Origin: Microbacterium sp. 8M
Lineage (GTDB): Bacteria > Actinomycetota > Actinomycetes > Actinomycetales > Microbacteriaceae
Reading direction: 5' to 3'
DNA: 64,000 nt
Assembly (NCBI RefSeq): GCF_902506375.1
Contig: NZ_LR733284.1
Location: 853,042-917,041 of the forward strand
Position numbers and translations under genes: made by a program. Of the stretch, positions 1 through 9,364 are shown piece after piece. Numbering within the stretch: the first letter of the stretch is position 1; every line of letters starts with the position of its first letter. The notes beneath the pieces were generated by a model, which did no database searches, had not been told where the DNA came from, and saw only the letters and a program-made list of their open reading frames with translations.

Positions 1-700
1 CGGCCTCGACCGCCGACGGGCTCAGCTCGAAGTGCCACGGCTCGTTGTCGTATGTGCGGCACAGCCCGAACTCGGCACCGTGGCGGTGCAGCCAGTCCGC
101 GGCCGCGTAGGGCGCGATGTCGACCGCCTCGCCCTTCACGTGCTGCGAGGTCTCCGGAGTGCCGACCCAGCGTGCGGCCTCCTCGGCGGAGCCGTAGGTG
201 CGCACCGCCTCGCGCAGCAGCCACGACTGATAGGCCTTCGACCGCCAGCCGCTGCCGACCCGCAGGTCGATGCCGTCCTCCTCTGCCGTGTCGTGCGCCC
301 GCTGCAGCGCCTCGCGCAGGGCCGGATCCAGCCTCGCGACGGCAGGCGCCGACATGTCCGAGACGGCGACCGAGTCGCCGTCGGCGATGAAGCCGTCCTC
401 GGCGGTCGGCCGTCCCCCGCCGCGCGCAGCCGCGGATCCCTCATCGTCTCCCGCCACGGCGACGCCACCCGGGTAATCCGGTCGCGACGCGACCGCCGCG
501 GTGACGACGGCCGCAGCCGTGCCTGCCCCGATCGTCCCGACGACGAGCAGCGTCACCAGCAGGCGGAACAGAGGTCGCCGTGAACGGGCTCGCCGGTCGC
601 CGGCGCGGCACTGCCCATCCGCGGGTCCACCCGGATCCAGGATCCATTCCGGTGCGATGCCGGGGCGCAGCGAGGTGCTCGGTCTCGTGGTGGTGTCCAT
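1..700 (-). CDS. vanY: VanY-like D-alanyl-D-alanine carboxypeptidase, partial (C-terminus beyond left edge)
   Basis: This is a zinc D,D-carboxypeptidase of the VanY/LAS family that would trim the terminal D-Ala of peptidoglycan stem peptides outside the membrane. About 233 residues are visible. After a basic N-terminus there is one membrane segment (roughly residues 45-70, FRLLVTLLVVGTIG then Ala/Val-rich), a disordered linker, then the catalytic domain. The zinc ligands are visible in SQHVKGEAVDI (His and Asp) and in EPWHFEL (His), and the RxxxxQ-type segment is RSKAYQSWL. The start is the ATG at 700; no good ribosome site was needed to choose it because the frame is open to there. It is divergent from a two-component system, as in VanRS-controlled carboxypeptidase genes, although regulation by that system is inferred only from position. 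Confidence 0.88.
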   Translation of the reverse strand, partial: MDTTTRPSTSLRPGIAPEWILDPGGPADGQCRAGDRRARSRRPLFRLLVTLLVVGTIGAGTAAAVVTAAVASRPDYPGGVAVAGDDEGSAAARGGGRPTAEDGFIADGDSVAVSDMSAPAVARLDPALREALQRAHDTAEEDGIDLRVGSGWRSKAYQSWLLREAVRTYGSAEEAARWVGTPETSQHVKGEAVDIAPYAAADWLHRHGAEFGLCRTYDNEPWHFELSPSAVEA

Positions 701-774
701 GCGTCCAGCGCATCCGGGCGCACGTTGCCGGGCCGTAAGCGCTTTCGCATACGCTCCCGATACATCCGGGTGCC

Positions 775-780
775 TAGGCT
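775..780 (+). promoter_or_regulatory. -10 box TAGGCT for leaderless response-regulator mRNA
   Basis: TAGGCT lies 7 nt before the ATG at 788, so transcription is expected to start at or next to the start codon. No ribosome binding site precedes that ATG, which fits a leaderless message. A -35 element is not clear. Confidence 0.55.
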
Positions 781-787
781 TTCTGGC

Positions 788-1514
<727 letters not shown>

Positions 1515-1522
<8 letters not shown>

Positions 1523-2648
1523 CCGCCCGACGCCCGCACCGTTCGGCCCTCGCGTCGCGCGAGCGCCGGGGCTGTCGGTGCGCTGGCGCCTCACGCTCAG
1601 CTACGTGGTGCTGGTCGCGATCGCGGGCGCCGTGCTGCTGGGGGTGGTCGCGCTCTGGCTGCTGCGGTACGTGCCCGACGGCAGCGTGTACAGCACGGGC
1701 CCGTTCGACGGCGGAAGCTGGGCACCGAACCGCTCCGACCTCATCCGCGCGTTCGTCCCGGCCGCGACCTGGGCGCTGCTCGCCCTCATCGGCCTGAGCG
1801 TGATCGGCGGCTGGCTGCTCGCCGGCCGCGTGCTGCGCCCGCTCGCGATCATGGCCGACACCGCGCGGGCGGTGGGCGACGGCGACCTGACCGCGCGGAT
1901 CGCGCTGCCCGGGCGCGATGACGAGTTCCGCCGGCTTTCCGACGTGTTCGACGGCATGCTCGACCGGATCCAGGCCGACCTGGAGCGCGAACGCCGATTC
2001 GCGGCGAACGCGTCGCACGAGCTGCGCACGCCGCTCGCGATCACCCGCGCGCTGCTCGATGTCGCCCAGGCCGAGCCGGATCCCGACGTGCCGCAGCTGC
2101 TGGAGCGGCTGCGCGCGGCGAACGAGCGCGCGATCGCACTCACCGAGGCGCTGCTGCTGCTCGCCCGCCTGGATGCGCGCCCGCCCGAGCGCGCCGAGGT
2201 CGACCTCTCGCTCGCGGCGGAGGGCGCAGTGGAGCTGCTGCACGAGGTCGCGGCCGCGCACGACGTGCGGCTCGACGCCGTCGGCGATCCGGTCTTCGTC
2301 CGCGGGGATGCGGCGCTGCTCGATCAGCTCGCGCTCAACCTCGTGCAGAACGCGCTGGTGCACAACCTGCCGTCGGGCGGATCGGCGACCGTGCGCACGG
2401 TCCGCCTCGGCGGCCATGGCGCTCTCGTCGTGGAGAACACCGGGGAGGTGCTGGATCCGGCGCGCGTCGCGACGCTGGTCGAGCCGTTCCAGCGCGGGGG
2501 CGGCCGCGTGCGCGACGGCGGGCATGCCGGATCCGGTCTGGGACTGGCCATCGCCGGCTCGATCGTCGAGGTGCTCGGAGGCTCGCTCGTGCTCACCGCC
2601 CGCCGCGAGGGCGGCCTGCGCGTCGAGGCGACCTTCCCGCTGGCCTGA
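1515..2648 (+). CDS. Sensor histidine kinase (HAMP-HisKA-HATPase)
   Basis: A 377-residue membrane histidine kinase and the partner of the preceding regulator. Two membrane segments (about residues 23-50 and 78-103) flank a short extracytoplasmic loop of about 28 residues, too small for a folded sensor domain. A HAMP domain follows (about 100-155), then the HisKA box FAANASHELRTPL with the phospho-acceptor H168, the N box NLVQNALVHN and the G box GSGLGLAIAGSIVEV. The tiny sensor loop suggests detection of a membrane-associated or cell-envelope signal. The stop lies in a short gap before the convergent regulator gene; only a weak 5-bp hairpin is seen there. Confidence 0.93.
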
Positions 2649-2707
2649 CGCGGCATCAGGGCGTCAGCGGCCCGCTCCGGTCAGGACCGCCAGAACCGCT
2701 CGGCGAT

Positions 2708-3559
2708 TCAGGACCGGCCGGCGGCGTCGAAGCGCTGCGCGCCGATCACCGCGAGCAGCTGCAGCTTCTGCCACCCTTCGGTGCCCTCGGGGGCGGTCAG
2801 CACGAGCAGCGCCTGCGACTGGTCCTCGGTGAACAGCGCCTGGCAGTCCAGCTCGATCGGGCCGATCTCGGGGTGCACGAGCGTCTTGTGGTCCTCGAAC
2901 CGCGTGGCGACCTCGTGCCGATCCCACAGCTCCGCGAACTCCGGGCTCTGCGCCTGCAGCGCGCGCACGAGCTCGCCCGCCCGCGATCGGGCGCCCATCA
3001 CGCCGTAAGCCGCACGCAGGCCGGCGACCTGGGCGCGTGCGTGCCGCGCGTGGTCCTCCTCGGGGTAGACCGCCCGCGATGCCGGATCCGTGAACCAGCG
3101 GTAGACGTCGCTGCGGGCAAGGCCCGTGCGCTCCGACGGGTCGCCGAGCAGGGCCTGCGCCATCCGGTTCGCCACGAGCGTCTCGCCCAGGTTCGACAGG
3201 ATCAGGGCCGGAGTGTCGTCGAGGCGGTCGAGCACCCGCAGCAGAGCCGGAGCGACATGCGGCAGGGCGCTGTGGCGGTCCGGAGCCGAGTGGCCCGCGG
3301 TGCGGAAGAGATAGTCGCGCTCATCGGCGGTCAGGCGCAGGGCCCGGGCGAGAGCGGCGAGCATCTGCTCGCTGGGCTGCGGTCCGCGCCGCTGCTCGAG
3401 CCGGGTGTAATAGTCGACGGACATGCCGGTGAGCTGCGCAACCTCCTCGCGCCGTAGGCCCGGGGCGCGGCGTCGTGCGCCCACGCTCAGGCCGACGTCG
3501 CCCGGGCGCAGGGCCTCCCGGCGGCGCCTCAGGAATTCGGCGAGTGCGATGCGGTCCAT
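2708..3559 (-). CDS. XRE/MmyB-family helix-turn-helix regulator
   Basis: A 283-residue transcription factor. The N-terminal HTH (about residues 20-80, RAPGLRREEVAQLTGMSVDY followed by YTRLEQRRGPQPS) is the classic MmyB type, and the rest is the PAS-like MmyB ligand-binding domain (PF17765), with the typical ILSNLGETLVANRMAQALLG segment. Members often bind fatty acids or other small ligands; the ligand here is unknown. It is divergent from the SDR gene at 3661 with about 100 bp between them, which contains an inverted repeat, so the SDR gene is the most likely target. The start codon is followed by GGATCC-rich sequence and has GAGAAT 6 nt upstream, which may be a leaderless -10. Confidence 0.92.
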   Translation of the reverse strand: MDRIALAEFLRRRREALRPGDVGLSVGARRRAPGLRREEVAQLTGMSVDYYTRLEQRRGPQPSEQMLAALARALRLTADERDYLFRTAGHSAPDRHSALPHVAPALLRVLDRLDDTPALILSNLGETLVANRMAQALLGDPSERTGLARSDVYRWFTDPASRAVYPEEDHARHARAQVAGLRAAYGVMGARSRAGELVRALQAQSPEFAELWDRHEVATRFEDHKTLVHPEIGPIELDCQALFTEDQSQALLVLTAPEGTEGWQKLQLLAVIGAQRFDAAGRS

Positions 3560-3607
3560 GGATCCATTCTCGGGTGGCGCCGGGCACGCAGCCAGGGACT
3601 GCCGATC

Positions 3608-3621
3608 CCCCGATCACGGGG
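3608..3621. promoter_or_regulatory. Inverted repeat in divergent promoter region
   Basis: CCCCG-ATCA-CGGGG forms a 5-bp inverted repeat with a 4-nt centre, midway between the divergent MmyB-type regulator and SDR genes. It is a plausible operator, but short enough to be chance in GC-rich DNA. Confidence 0.35.
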
Positions 3622-3660
3622 TCTCTTATGCCCGCGCCGGATCCCGCGGAGTCTGAGGTC

Positions 3661-4422
3661 ATGAACATCTCCGGAAACACCGTCTTCATCCCCGGCGCGA
3701 CGAGCGGCATCGGACTCGCTCTCGCCCTCCGCCTGCAGGCAGCCGGCAACACCGTCGTGATCGGCGGGCGCCGCGCCGAAGTGCTCGCGCAGCTCGCCAC
3801 AGAGCACGGCTTCGCCACCGTGCGCATCGACACCGCCGACCCCGAGAGCATCCGCGCGGCCGCGACGCAGGTGCTCGCCGAGCATCCCGATCTGAACGTG
3901 CTGATCGCGATGGCCGGGATCATGCGCGTGGAGGATTGGCGCTCCGACGGCTTCCTCGCCGATGCGGAGGAGATCGTCACGACCAATCTGCTCGGCCCGA
4001 TCCGGCTCATCGCCGCGTTCACCGCCCATCTGCAGAGCCGGCCCGACGCGACGATCGTCACGGTCTCGAGCGGTCTCGCGCACACGCCACTGCGCGTGAC
4101 GCCGACCTACAACGCGACCAAGGCAGCGATCCACATGCTGTCGGAGTCGATCCGCCTGCAGTTCGCCGGCACCTCCGTCTCGGTGCTCGAGCTCGTCCCG
4201 CCTGCGGTCGCCACCGAGCTCCTGCCCGGCCAGAGCGAGAGCCCGTTCGCGATGCCGCTCGACGCCTTCGTCGATGAGACCATGGCCCTCATCGAGGCGC
4301 AGCCCGACGCGCACGAGATCCTCGTGGAGAACGTGAAGCTGCTCCGGTTCGGCGAGGTGCGCGGCGACTACGCCGAGACGGTCGCCACGGTGAACCGCCT
4401 CGATCCGCACGGGAACGCCTGA
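3661..4422 (+). CDS. Short-chain dehydrogenase/reductase (DltE-like)
   Basis: A 253-residue classical SDR oxidoreductase using NAD(P)H. The cofactor glycine motif GATSGIG is at residues 12-18, the catalytic Ser is in VTVSSGLA, and the catalytic pair is Y150/K154 in TYNATK. The sequence style, including the C-terminal region, resembles the DltE-annotated SDR group of actinobacteria and firmicutes; the substrate is not known. The ATG at 3661 is preferred over an in-frame ATG further upstream (3628) because the Rossmann fold starts directly after it. It is divergent from an MmyB-type regulator, a common pairing in which the regulator controls the SDR gene. Confidence 0.9.
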   Translation: MNISGNTVFIPGATSGIGLALALRLQAAGNTVVIGGRRAEVLAQLATEHGFATVRIDTADPESIRAAATQVLAEHPDLNVLIAMAGIMRVEDWRSDGFLADAEEIVTTNLLGPIRLIAAFTAHLQSRPDATIVTVSSGLAHTPLRVTPTYNATKAAIHMLSESIRLQFAGTSVSVLELVPPAVATELLPGQSESPFAMPLDAFVDETMALIEAQPDAHEILVENVKLLRFGEVRGDYAETVATVNRLDPHGNA

Positions 4423-4441
4423 CGCACCTCCGGCGGCGGGC

Positions 4442-5218
4442 TCAGTCGGCCAGCACCACGTCGTATCCGGCCTCGCGCAGGGCGTTCCGATCGTCCGGCG
4501 CGAGGCCGTCGTCGGTGAGCAGCGTGGGGAACAGCTCGGATCCACCCACGGCCGCGAAGGCCGTCGCGCCGACCTTCGACGAATCCGCGACGATCACCGC
4601 CCGGCGGGCGCGGGTCGCCATCATCCGGTTCACGGCCGCCTCGCGCTCGTCGTGAGTGCTCGCCATGCCGTCGACCGACATCGCGTTCACGCCGATGAAC
4701 GCGATGTCGAGTGTGATGCCGGAGAGCAGCTGCTCCACGAACGGGCCGACGAGCTCGTAGCTGCGGGAGTGGATCACGCCGCCGGTGACGACGACCTTGA
4801 TGTCGGGGCGGGTGGCGAGCTGCGCGGCGATGTTCACCGCGTTGGTGACGACGGTCAGGCCGTGCTCGGCGAGGTCCTCGCGGGCGGCGAGGGCCGTCGC
4901 GATGGCGGTCGTCGTGGTGCCGCCGGAGAGCCCGACCACGGAACCTGGCGCCACGAGCGCGGACGCCGCCTGGGCGATGCGCTCCTTCTGCGACGTGCGC
5001 TGATGGCTCTTGTACCGGATGGGCAGCTCGTAGGCGACGGACTGCGCCACCGCCCCGCCGTGGGTGCGGGTGAGCAGGCGCCGCTCGGAGAGGCTGTCCA
5101 GGTCGCGGCGGATCGTTGCGGCGGACGCGTCGAAGCGCTCCACGAGCTCCTCGACGGAGACGTCGCCGCGGGCGGCGAGCAGGTCGAGGATCGCGGTGAG
5201 GCGGTTGGCGCGGTTCAT
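4442..5218 (-). CDS. DeoR-family sugar operon repressor
   Basis: A 258-residue DeoR/GlpR regulator. The N-terminal winged HTH (residues 1-57) has VSVEELVERFDASAATIRRD, and the C-terminal DeoRC sensor domain binds phosphorylated sugars (VGLSGGTTTTAIATAL and FIGVNAMSVDG are recognisable). It is the last gene of the five-gene sugar phosphate operon, 28 nt downstream of the aldolase gene. In related aga, gat and fru systems the inducer is a sugar phosphate intermediate. It probably represses the promoter at about 9067-9097, where a TGATTGTTTTATCG-type element overlaps the -10/-35 region. Confidence 0.93.
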   Translation of the reverse strand: MNRANRLTAILDLLAARGDVSVEELVERFDASAATIRRDLDSLSERRLLTRTHGGAVAQSVAYELPIRYKSHQRTSQKERIAQAASALVAPGSVVGLSGGTTTTAIATALAAREDLAEHGLTVVTNAVNIAAQLATRPDIKVVVTGGVIHSRSYELVGPFVEQLLSGITLDIAFIGVNAMSVDGMASTHDEREAAVNRMMATRARRAVIVADSSKVGATAFAAVGGSELFPTLLTDDGLAPDDRNALREAGYDVVLAD

Positions 5219-5246
5219 GCGCGGATCCCTGTCGCGGTCATCATCG

Positions 5247-6113
5247 TCACGCCTCCGCCCCGGCGAACAGACGCAGCAGCCGTGCGGCCTCGCCGGCGAC
5301 GGCGTCCCGCGCGGGGGCCAGGTACTTGCGGGAGTCCACGAGCCGCTGGTCCTCCTCCAGCCGCTCCCGGACGGCGCGGGTGAAGAAACCGTTCAGGTGC
5401 GTGGACACGTTGATCTTCGTCATGCCCGCGCGCACCGCCGCGACGATCGCGTCGTCGGGCACCCCGCTCGACCCGTGCAGGACGAGCGGCACGTCGGCGC
5501 CGTCCTCGCCCGCCCCTCGCAGCGCCGCGCGCAGCCGCGCGATGAGGTCGACGTCGAGCGCCGCGGTGCGGTCGGTCATCGCGTGCGAGGAGCCGACCGC
5601 CACGGCGAGCGCGTCGACGCCCGTCTCCGCGACGAACGCCTTGGCCTCCTGCGGGTCGGTGCGGACGCCGGGCGCGTGCGCGCCGTCCTTGCCGCCGACC
5701 TCGCCCAGCTCGCCCTCGACGTACACGTCTGCGGCGTGAGCGCGCTCGACGACCTGCGCCGTGAGCGCCACGTTCTCGGCGTAGTCGAGTTTGCCGCCGT
5801 CGAACATGACGGATCCGAATCCGAGCGCGATGGCCTCGTCGACGAGGTCGGTCCGCTCGGCGTGGTCGAGATGCACCGCGACGGGGGTCGCGGCTCTGCG
5901 GGCGACCGCGAGCGTGGCGAGAGCGATCGGCTCGAGGCCGCCGTGGTAGTCGGCGCAGTTCTGCGAGATCTGCAGGATCACGGGCAGCTCCGCCCGGGCG
6001 GACGCGGCCACGAGCGCCTCGGCCGTCTCCAGATGGATCACGTTGAACGCGCCGACGCCTGTGCCGCGGCGGGCCGCATCATGCACGAGATCGCGCGCGG
6101 AGACGAGGGTCAT
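5247..6113 (-). CDS. Class II fructose/tagatose-bisphosphate aldolase (GatY/KbaY-like)
   Basis: A 288-residue zinc-dependent class II aldolase that splits a ketose 1,6-bisphosphate into dihydroxyacetone phosphate and glyceraldehyde 3-phosphate in the cytoplasm. The metal site begins with H81-L-D83-H84 in AVHLDHAER; further family marks are YVEGELGEVGG, AVGSSHAM and HGSSGVPD, and the phosphate-binding KINVSTHLN. The length fits GatY/KbaY/FbaA-type enzymes. Its ATG overlaps the stop of the PfkB gene as ATGA, so the two steps (phosphorylation at C1, then cleavage) are translationally coupled. The neighbouring SIS and ROK genes favour tagatose 1,6-bisphosphate from an amino sugar or galactitol, but fructose 1,6-bisphosphate cannot be excluded. 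Confidence 0.92.
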   Translation of the reverse strand: MTLVSARDLVHDAARRGTGVGAFNVIHLETAEALVAASARAELPVILQISQNCADYHGGLEPIALATLAVARRAATPVAVHLDHAERTDLVDEAIALGFGSVMFDGGKLDYAENVALTAQVVERAHAADVYVEGELGEVGGKDGAHAPGVRTDPQEAKAFVAETGVDALAVAVGSSHAMTDRTAALDVDLIARLRAALRGAGEDGADVPLVLHGSSGVPDDAIVAAVRAGMTKINVSTHLNGFFTRAVRERLEEDQRLVDSRKYLAPARDAVAGEAARLLRLFAGAEA

Positions 6114-7147
6114 CGGGTGGTCCTTTCGGCAGACGGCCGGCGCAGCGCCGTCAACGACGGGCTGTCAACGATCAAAGCAGATTCCAGCTCCGACCAGGAC
6201 GCGTGGATCTCGCCGGCCACCGGCATGCGCACGGCGGCCGCCGACCACGCCGTCGCCCGGCGCAGCAGGGCGGTCGGATCCTTGACACCCCGCGCGAGCA
6301 GCACGGCGCACGCGGCGACGGCCGCATCGCCCGCGCCGGTCGGGTTGCCCGCCAGGGGTTCCGCGAGGCGGGCGCGCACGATCTCTTCGGAGGTGACGGC
6401 GAGCATCCCGTCGGCGCCGCGGGAGAGCAGGATCAGCGACGCGCCGCGGTGCAGCAGTTCGCACGCCCCCTCGATGGGGTCGGCGATGCCGGTCGCCTCG
6501 GCGAGCTCTGCGGCGTTGGGCTTGAGCACGGTCGCGCCCGCGTCGGCGGCGGCCAGGAGCGCGGGCCCGGAGGTGTCGGCGATCACCGTTGCCCCGGCGT
6601 CGCGACCCAGGCGGATCAGCCCGGGCAGCAGGTCGTCGGGCGCCCCCGGGGGCAGGGATCCGGAGAGCACCAGCACCGGCTTGCGCACGCGGGGACTGCG
6701 TGCGGCTGCCGCGCGCGAAGGGGCATCGCTGTTCTCCGCCCGGCGCCTGGGCTCCCCGCCCTCCGCGAGCGCCCGGCGCACCGCGTCCTTCAGCGCCTCC
6801 CACTCGACGGGAGCGGGGTTCACGCCACGCTCGTTCACGATCGTGGTGTCGCCGAGGTGCGCGTCGACCAGCGCGATGCTGCGGCGGGTCGCGCCCTGCA
6901 CGGCGACGAGCTCGTGCGGCACGCCGGATGCGGCCAGCTCCGCCGCGAACTCGGCCCCGGTCGGTCCGCCGGCGGTGGCCAGGGCGCGCACGGCGGCGCC
7001 CTGCGCATGGGCGACCCGGGCGACGTTCAGCCCCTTGCCGCCCGCCCGGGCGACGCCGGTGTCGGCGCGATGCGTGCCCCCGGGCACGATCCGGTCGACG
7101 TGCCAGGTGAGATCGAGCGCCGGGTTCGGGGTGACGGTGACGATCAT
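6110..7147 (-). CDS. PfkB-family kinase (1-phosphofructokinase / tagatose-6-phosphate kinase type)
   Basis: A 345-residue ribokinase-fold kinase of the FruK/LacC subfamily, which phosphorylates fructose 1-phosphate or tagatose 6-phosphate to the 1,6-bisphosphate. The N-terminus IVTVTPNPALDLTW and GGKGLNVARV, and the C-terminal GNPTGAGDAAVAACA with the catalytic Asp, are diagnostic. A low-complexity insertion rich in Arg, Ala and Ser (about residues 118-150) is longer than usual and carries no motif. The gene overlaps both neighbours by ATGA, between the ROK kinase and the aldolase, which gives it the kinase step just before cleavage. Confidence 0.92.
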   Translation of the reverse strand: MIVTVTPNPALDLTWHVDRIVPGGTHRADTGVARAGGKGLNVARVAHAQGAAVRALATAGGPTGAEFAAELAASGVPHELVAVQGATRRSIALVDAHLGDTTIVNERGVNPAPVEWEALKDAVRRALAEGGEPRRRAENSDAPSRAAAARSPRVRKPVLVLSGSLPPGAPDDLLPGLIRLGRDAGATVIADTSGPALLAAADAGATVLKPNAAELAEATGIADPIEGACELLHRGASLILLSRGADGMLAVTSEEIVRARLAEPLAGNPTGAGDAAVAACAVLLARGVKDPTALLRRATAWSAAAVRMPVAGEIHASWSELESALIVDSPSLTALRRPSAERTTR

Positions 7148-8091
7148 CGAAGGCTCCTCGCCCGCAGCGCCGCACCCAGGATCCCCGCGTTGCCGAGCAG
7201 CTGCGCGGGCACCAGATCCGGGATGCGGTGGAAGCTCAGCCGCGCCTGCAGGCGTGCGCGCAGCTCGTCGAAGAGAGCGCCGCCGGCACGCGACAGTCCG
7301 CCGCCGATCACCACGGCCTGGGGCGCGATCACGGCGGTGAGCTGCGCGATCGACAGGGCGAGCGCGTCAAGCGCCTCGTCCCAGACGGCGGCGGCGTCCT
7401 CGTCGCCCGCACCGGCGCGCGCGATGACCTCCTTCGCTCCGTCCACCGCGATCCCGGTGCGAGCGGTGTAGCGCCGCGCGATCGCCCCGGCGGACGCGAT
7501 CGCCTCGAGGCAGCCGCGGGCGCCGCACGGGCACAGCGGCTCGTCCGCGACCGGCGAGTGCCCGACCTCGCCGGCGTAGCCGCCCGAGGTGAACGGCACT
7601 CCGCCCAGCACCAGGGCGCCGGCGATCCCGGTGCCGATGATGAGCACGATCGAATCGGTGTACGGCCGGCCGCCGCCGAGCACGTGCTCGGCCCAGCCGC
7701 CGGTGCGCACGTCGTGGTCGAAGGCGACCGGCAGCCCGAACGCCTCCTCGGCGAGGGCGCGGATCGGGGCATTCCGCCAGCCCATGTTGCTCGCGAAGAC
7801 GCCGACTCCGGCGACCTCGTCGACGATGCCGGGCACGACCAGCCCCACCGCCACCGGATCCACCCCGGGGTGCTCCGCGCGCAGCTCCGTCCCCAGCTCG
7901 ACCAGTCGCGCGACCAGCCGCTCGGGAAGGTCGGATCCGGGTTCCGGCGTCGGGGTCCGACGCAGGCCGAGCATCACGCCGTCGGCGTCGAACAGGGCCG
8001 ACTTGATGTCCGTGCCGCCCACGTCGAAGGCCAGCACCGGGGCGCCGGCGCCGAGCTCCGCCGGCTGCGCGAGCGGATCCGCTGCGGGCAT
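7144..8091 (-). CDS. ROK-family sugar kinase
   Basis: A 315-residue ROK kinase (glucokinase/N-acetylhexosamine kinase type) that phosphorylates a hexose or amino sugar with ATP. The phosphate-binding DVGGTDIKSALFD lies at about residues 20-32, and the structural zinc motif CPCGARGC at about 187-200. No N-terminal HTH is present, so it is an enzyme rather than a ROK repressor. The start chosen is the ATG at 8091; the frame is open further upstream but that part has no similarity to the family and would run into the SIS gene. The stop overlaps the PfkB start (ATGA). Confidence 0.9.
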   Translation of the reverse strand: MPAADPLAQPAELGAGAPVLAFDVGGTDIKSALFDADGVMLGLRRTPTPEPGSDLPERLVARLVELGTELRAEHPGVDPVAVGLVVPGIVDEVAGVGVFASNMGWRNAPIRALAEEAFGLPVAFDHDVRTGGWAEHVLGGGRPYTDSIVLIIGTGIAGALVLGGVPFTSGGYAGEVGHSPVADEPLCPCGARGCLEAIASAGAIARRYTARTGIAVDGAKEVIARAGAGDEDAAAVWDEALDALALSIAQLTAVIAPQAVVIGGGLSRAGGALFDELRARLQARLSFHRIPDLVPAQLLGNAGILGAALRARSLR

Positions 8092-8102
8092 GGCGGTTCC
8101 CC

Positions 8103-9017
8103 TCAGTCCTCGAGGATGACGGAGCGGGTGAGGTTGCGCGGCTCGTCGGGGTTCAGACCCGCCGCGAGGGAGCGGTCGAGCGCCACCCGGTGCAGCCGGG
8201 CCAGATCGGCCAGCGGGTCGATGGGGTGCTGCACCCAGCGTCCGCCGGTGGCGGCGACCTGGGCGTCCAGCCCCTCGGGAGCCGCGCCGAACTGCCAGGT
8301 GATGCGGCCGGGCGCCGCGATGGCGATCGGACCGTGGCGGTAGTCCATCGACGGGTACGACTCGGTCCACGACTGGGAGGACTCGCGCATCTTCAGGGCG
8401 GCCTCGTGCGCCAGGCCGATGGTCCAGCCCCGGCCGAGGAAGGTGTACTGCTCGGCGCTCGCGAGCGTCGGGTCGACGTCGGCGAGGGCAGTGCGGGCGT
8501 CCGCGATCGCGCCGGTGAGGTCCTCCCCGAGCGACGCGCGGAACAGGGCGAGCGCGGTCGTGGCGAACCGCGTCTGCACCACGGAGCGCTCGTCGGCGAA
8601 GGGCAGCACGATCGCGTCATCGACCATGCTCACGAGCGGCGAGGTCTCGTCGCCGATCACGCCGACGACGCGCGGCGCGGATCCGGATCCCTTCACCTGG
8701 TCGACGAGCTCGAGCACCTCGGTCGTCGTGCCGGACCGGGTGAGCGCCACCACGGCGTCGTAGTCGCGGTCCAGGAACGCCTCGCTGGCCGCGTAGGCGT
8801 CGGTGATGCCGAAGCCGGCGCGCTCGCGCAGCGCGGCGTACGACTGCGCCATGAACCAGGAGGTGCCGCAGCCGATCACCGCCACTCGCTCGCCCTTCTC
8901 CGGCAGCAGCGCCTGCTCGGCGGTCATGCCGGCGGCGCGCTCCCACGTCTCGGGCTGAGACTCGAGCTCGGCGCGCATGTGGGCGCCGGGGGCGAGCTTC
9001 TCGTTCGGGTCGGTCAT
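8103..9017 (-). CDS. SIS-domain sugar isomerase/deaminase (AgaS-like)
   Basis: A 304-residue protein with two SIS (sugar isomerase) domains, the fold that binds phosphosugars in AgaS and in the isomerase half of GlmS. IGCGTSWFMAQSYA and VALTRSGTTTEVLELVDQ are the two phosphosugar-binding elements of the first domain; EYTFLGRGWT-like sequence and MDYRHGPIAI mark the second. The ATG at 9017 has AGGAGG 6 nt upstream. It is the first gene of the operon, and the role fits conversion of galactosamine 6-phosphate or glucosamine 6-phosphate to a ketose phosphate. No matching deacetylase or transporter gene is present in this window. Confidence 0.85.
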   Translation of the reverse strand: MTDPNEKLAPGAHMRAELESQPETWERAAGMTAEQALLPEKGERVAVIGCGTSWFMAQSYAALRERAGFGITDAYAASEAFLDRDYDAVVALTRSGTTTEVLELVDQVKGSGSAPRVVGVIGDETSPLVSMVDDAIVLPFADERSVVQTRFATTALALFRASLGEDLTGAIADARTALADVDPTLASAEQYTFLGRGWTIGLAHEAALKMRESSQSWTESYPSMDYRHGPIAIAAPGRITWQFGAAPEGLDAQVAATGGRWVQHPIDPLADLARLHRVALDRSLAAGLNPDEPRNLTRSVILED

Positions 9018-9066
9018 GCGTCCTCCTCGGCAGTTCCGGCCGACGCAGCGTGCGCGACCTTGCTTG

Positions 9067-9097
9067 ATCTTACGATAAAACAATCACTTTCCGTCAC
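9067..9097 (-). promoter_or_regulatory. Promoter and putative DeoR operator of the sugar phosphate operon
   Basis: Read on the minus strand there is a -10 TAAGAT (9072-9067) and a weak -35 GTGACG (9097-9092), with a 19-nt spacer holding the AT-rich TGATTGTTTTATCG. This is a rare AT-rich patch in the window and resembles DeoR-family operators, so the repressor at the end of the operon probably binds here. Confidence 0.5.
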
Positions 9098-9364
9098 TCC
9101 AATTTTGCGCGTTCTTCTCAGCGGGCACGGCGGAGGCTTCACCGCGCGCACACCGAGGCTTCACGGCGGGCGCGCCGAAGGCGCCGCTGAGCGGCGGAGG
9201 CGGCCCGGCTGTCGCGCGTGGCACCGATGTCTCCCGCGCGGCGCACCACCGCCACGCCCCGGCCGTAGCCGTGTCCCACGCCCCGGCCCCAGTCCCGGCC
9301 CGCCCCCGAGCAAACGCCTCGAGCACGAGCAGAGGAGCGGACCGGCGACGACGACCTTCGGGAG
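9098..9364. other. Non-coding stretch with a short direct repeat
   Basis: No gene is convincing here. Two direct copies of GAGGCTTCAC(C/G)GCG lie at 9133-9146 and 9155-9168, and a 7-bp hairpin CGCCGCT-G-AGCGGCG is at 9182-9196, which could help terminate the chorismate mutase transcript. The long minus-strand frame over this stretch is a compositional artefact. Confidence 0.5.

Noticed and set aside
5064..7340. Plus-strand open frame of 758 codons
   Set aside because: Antisense to the DeoR, aldolase and PfkB genes; composition of a shadow frame.
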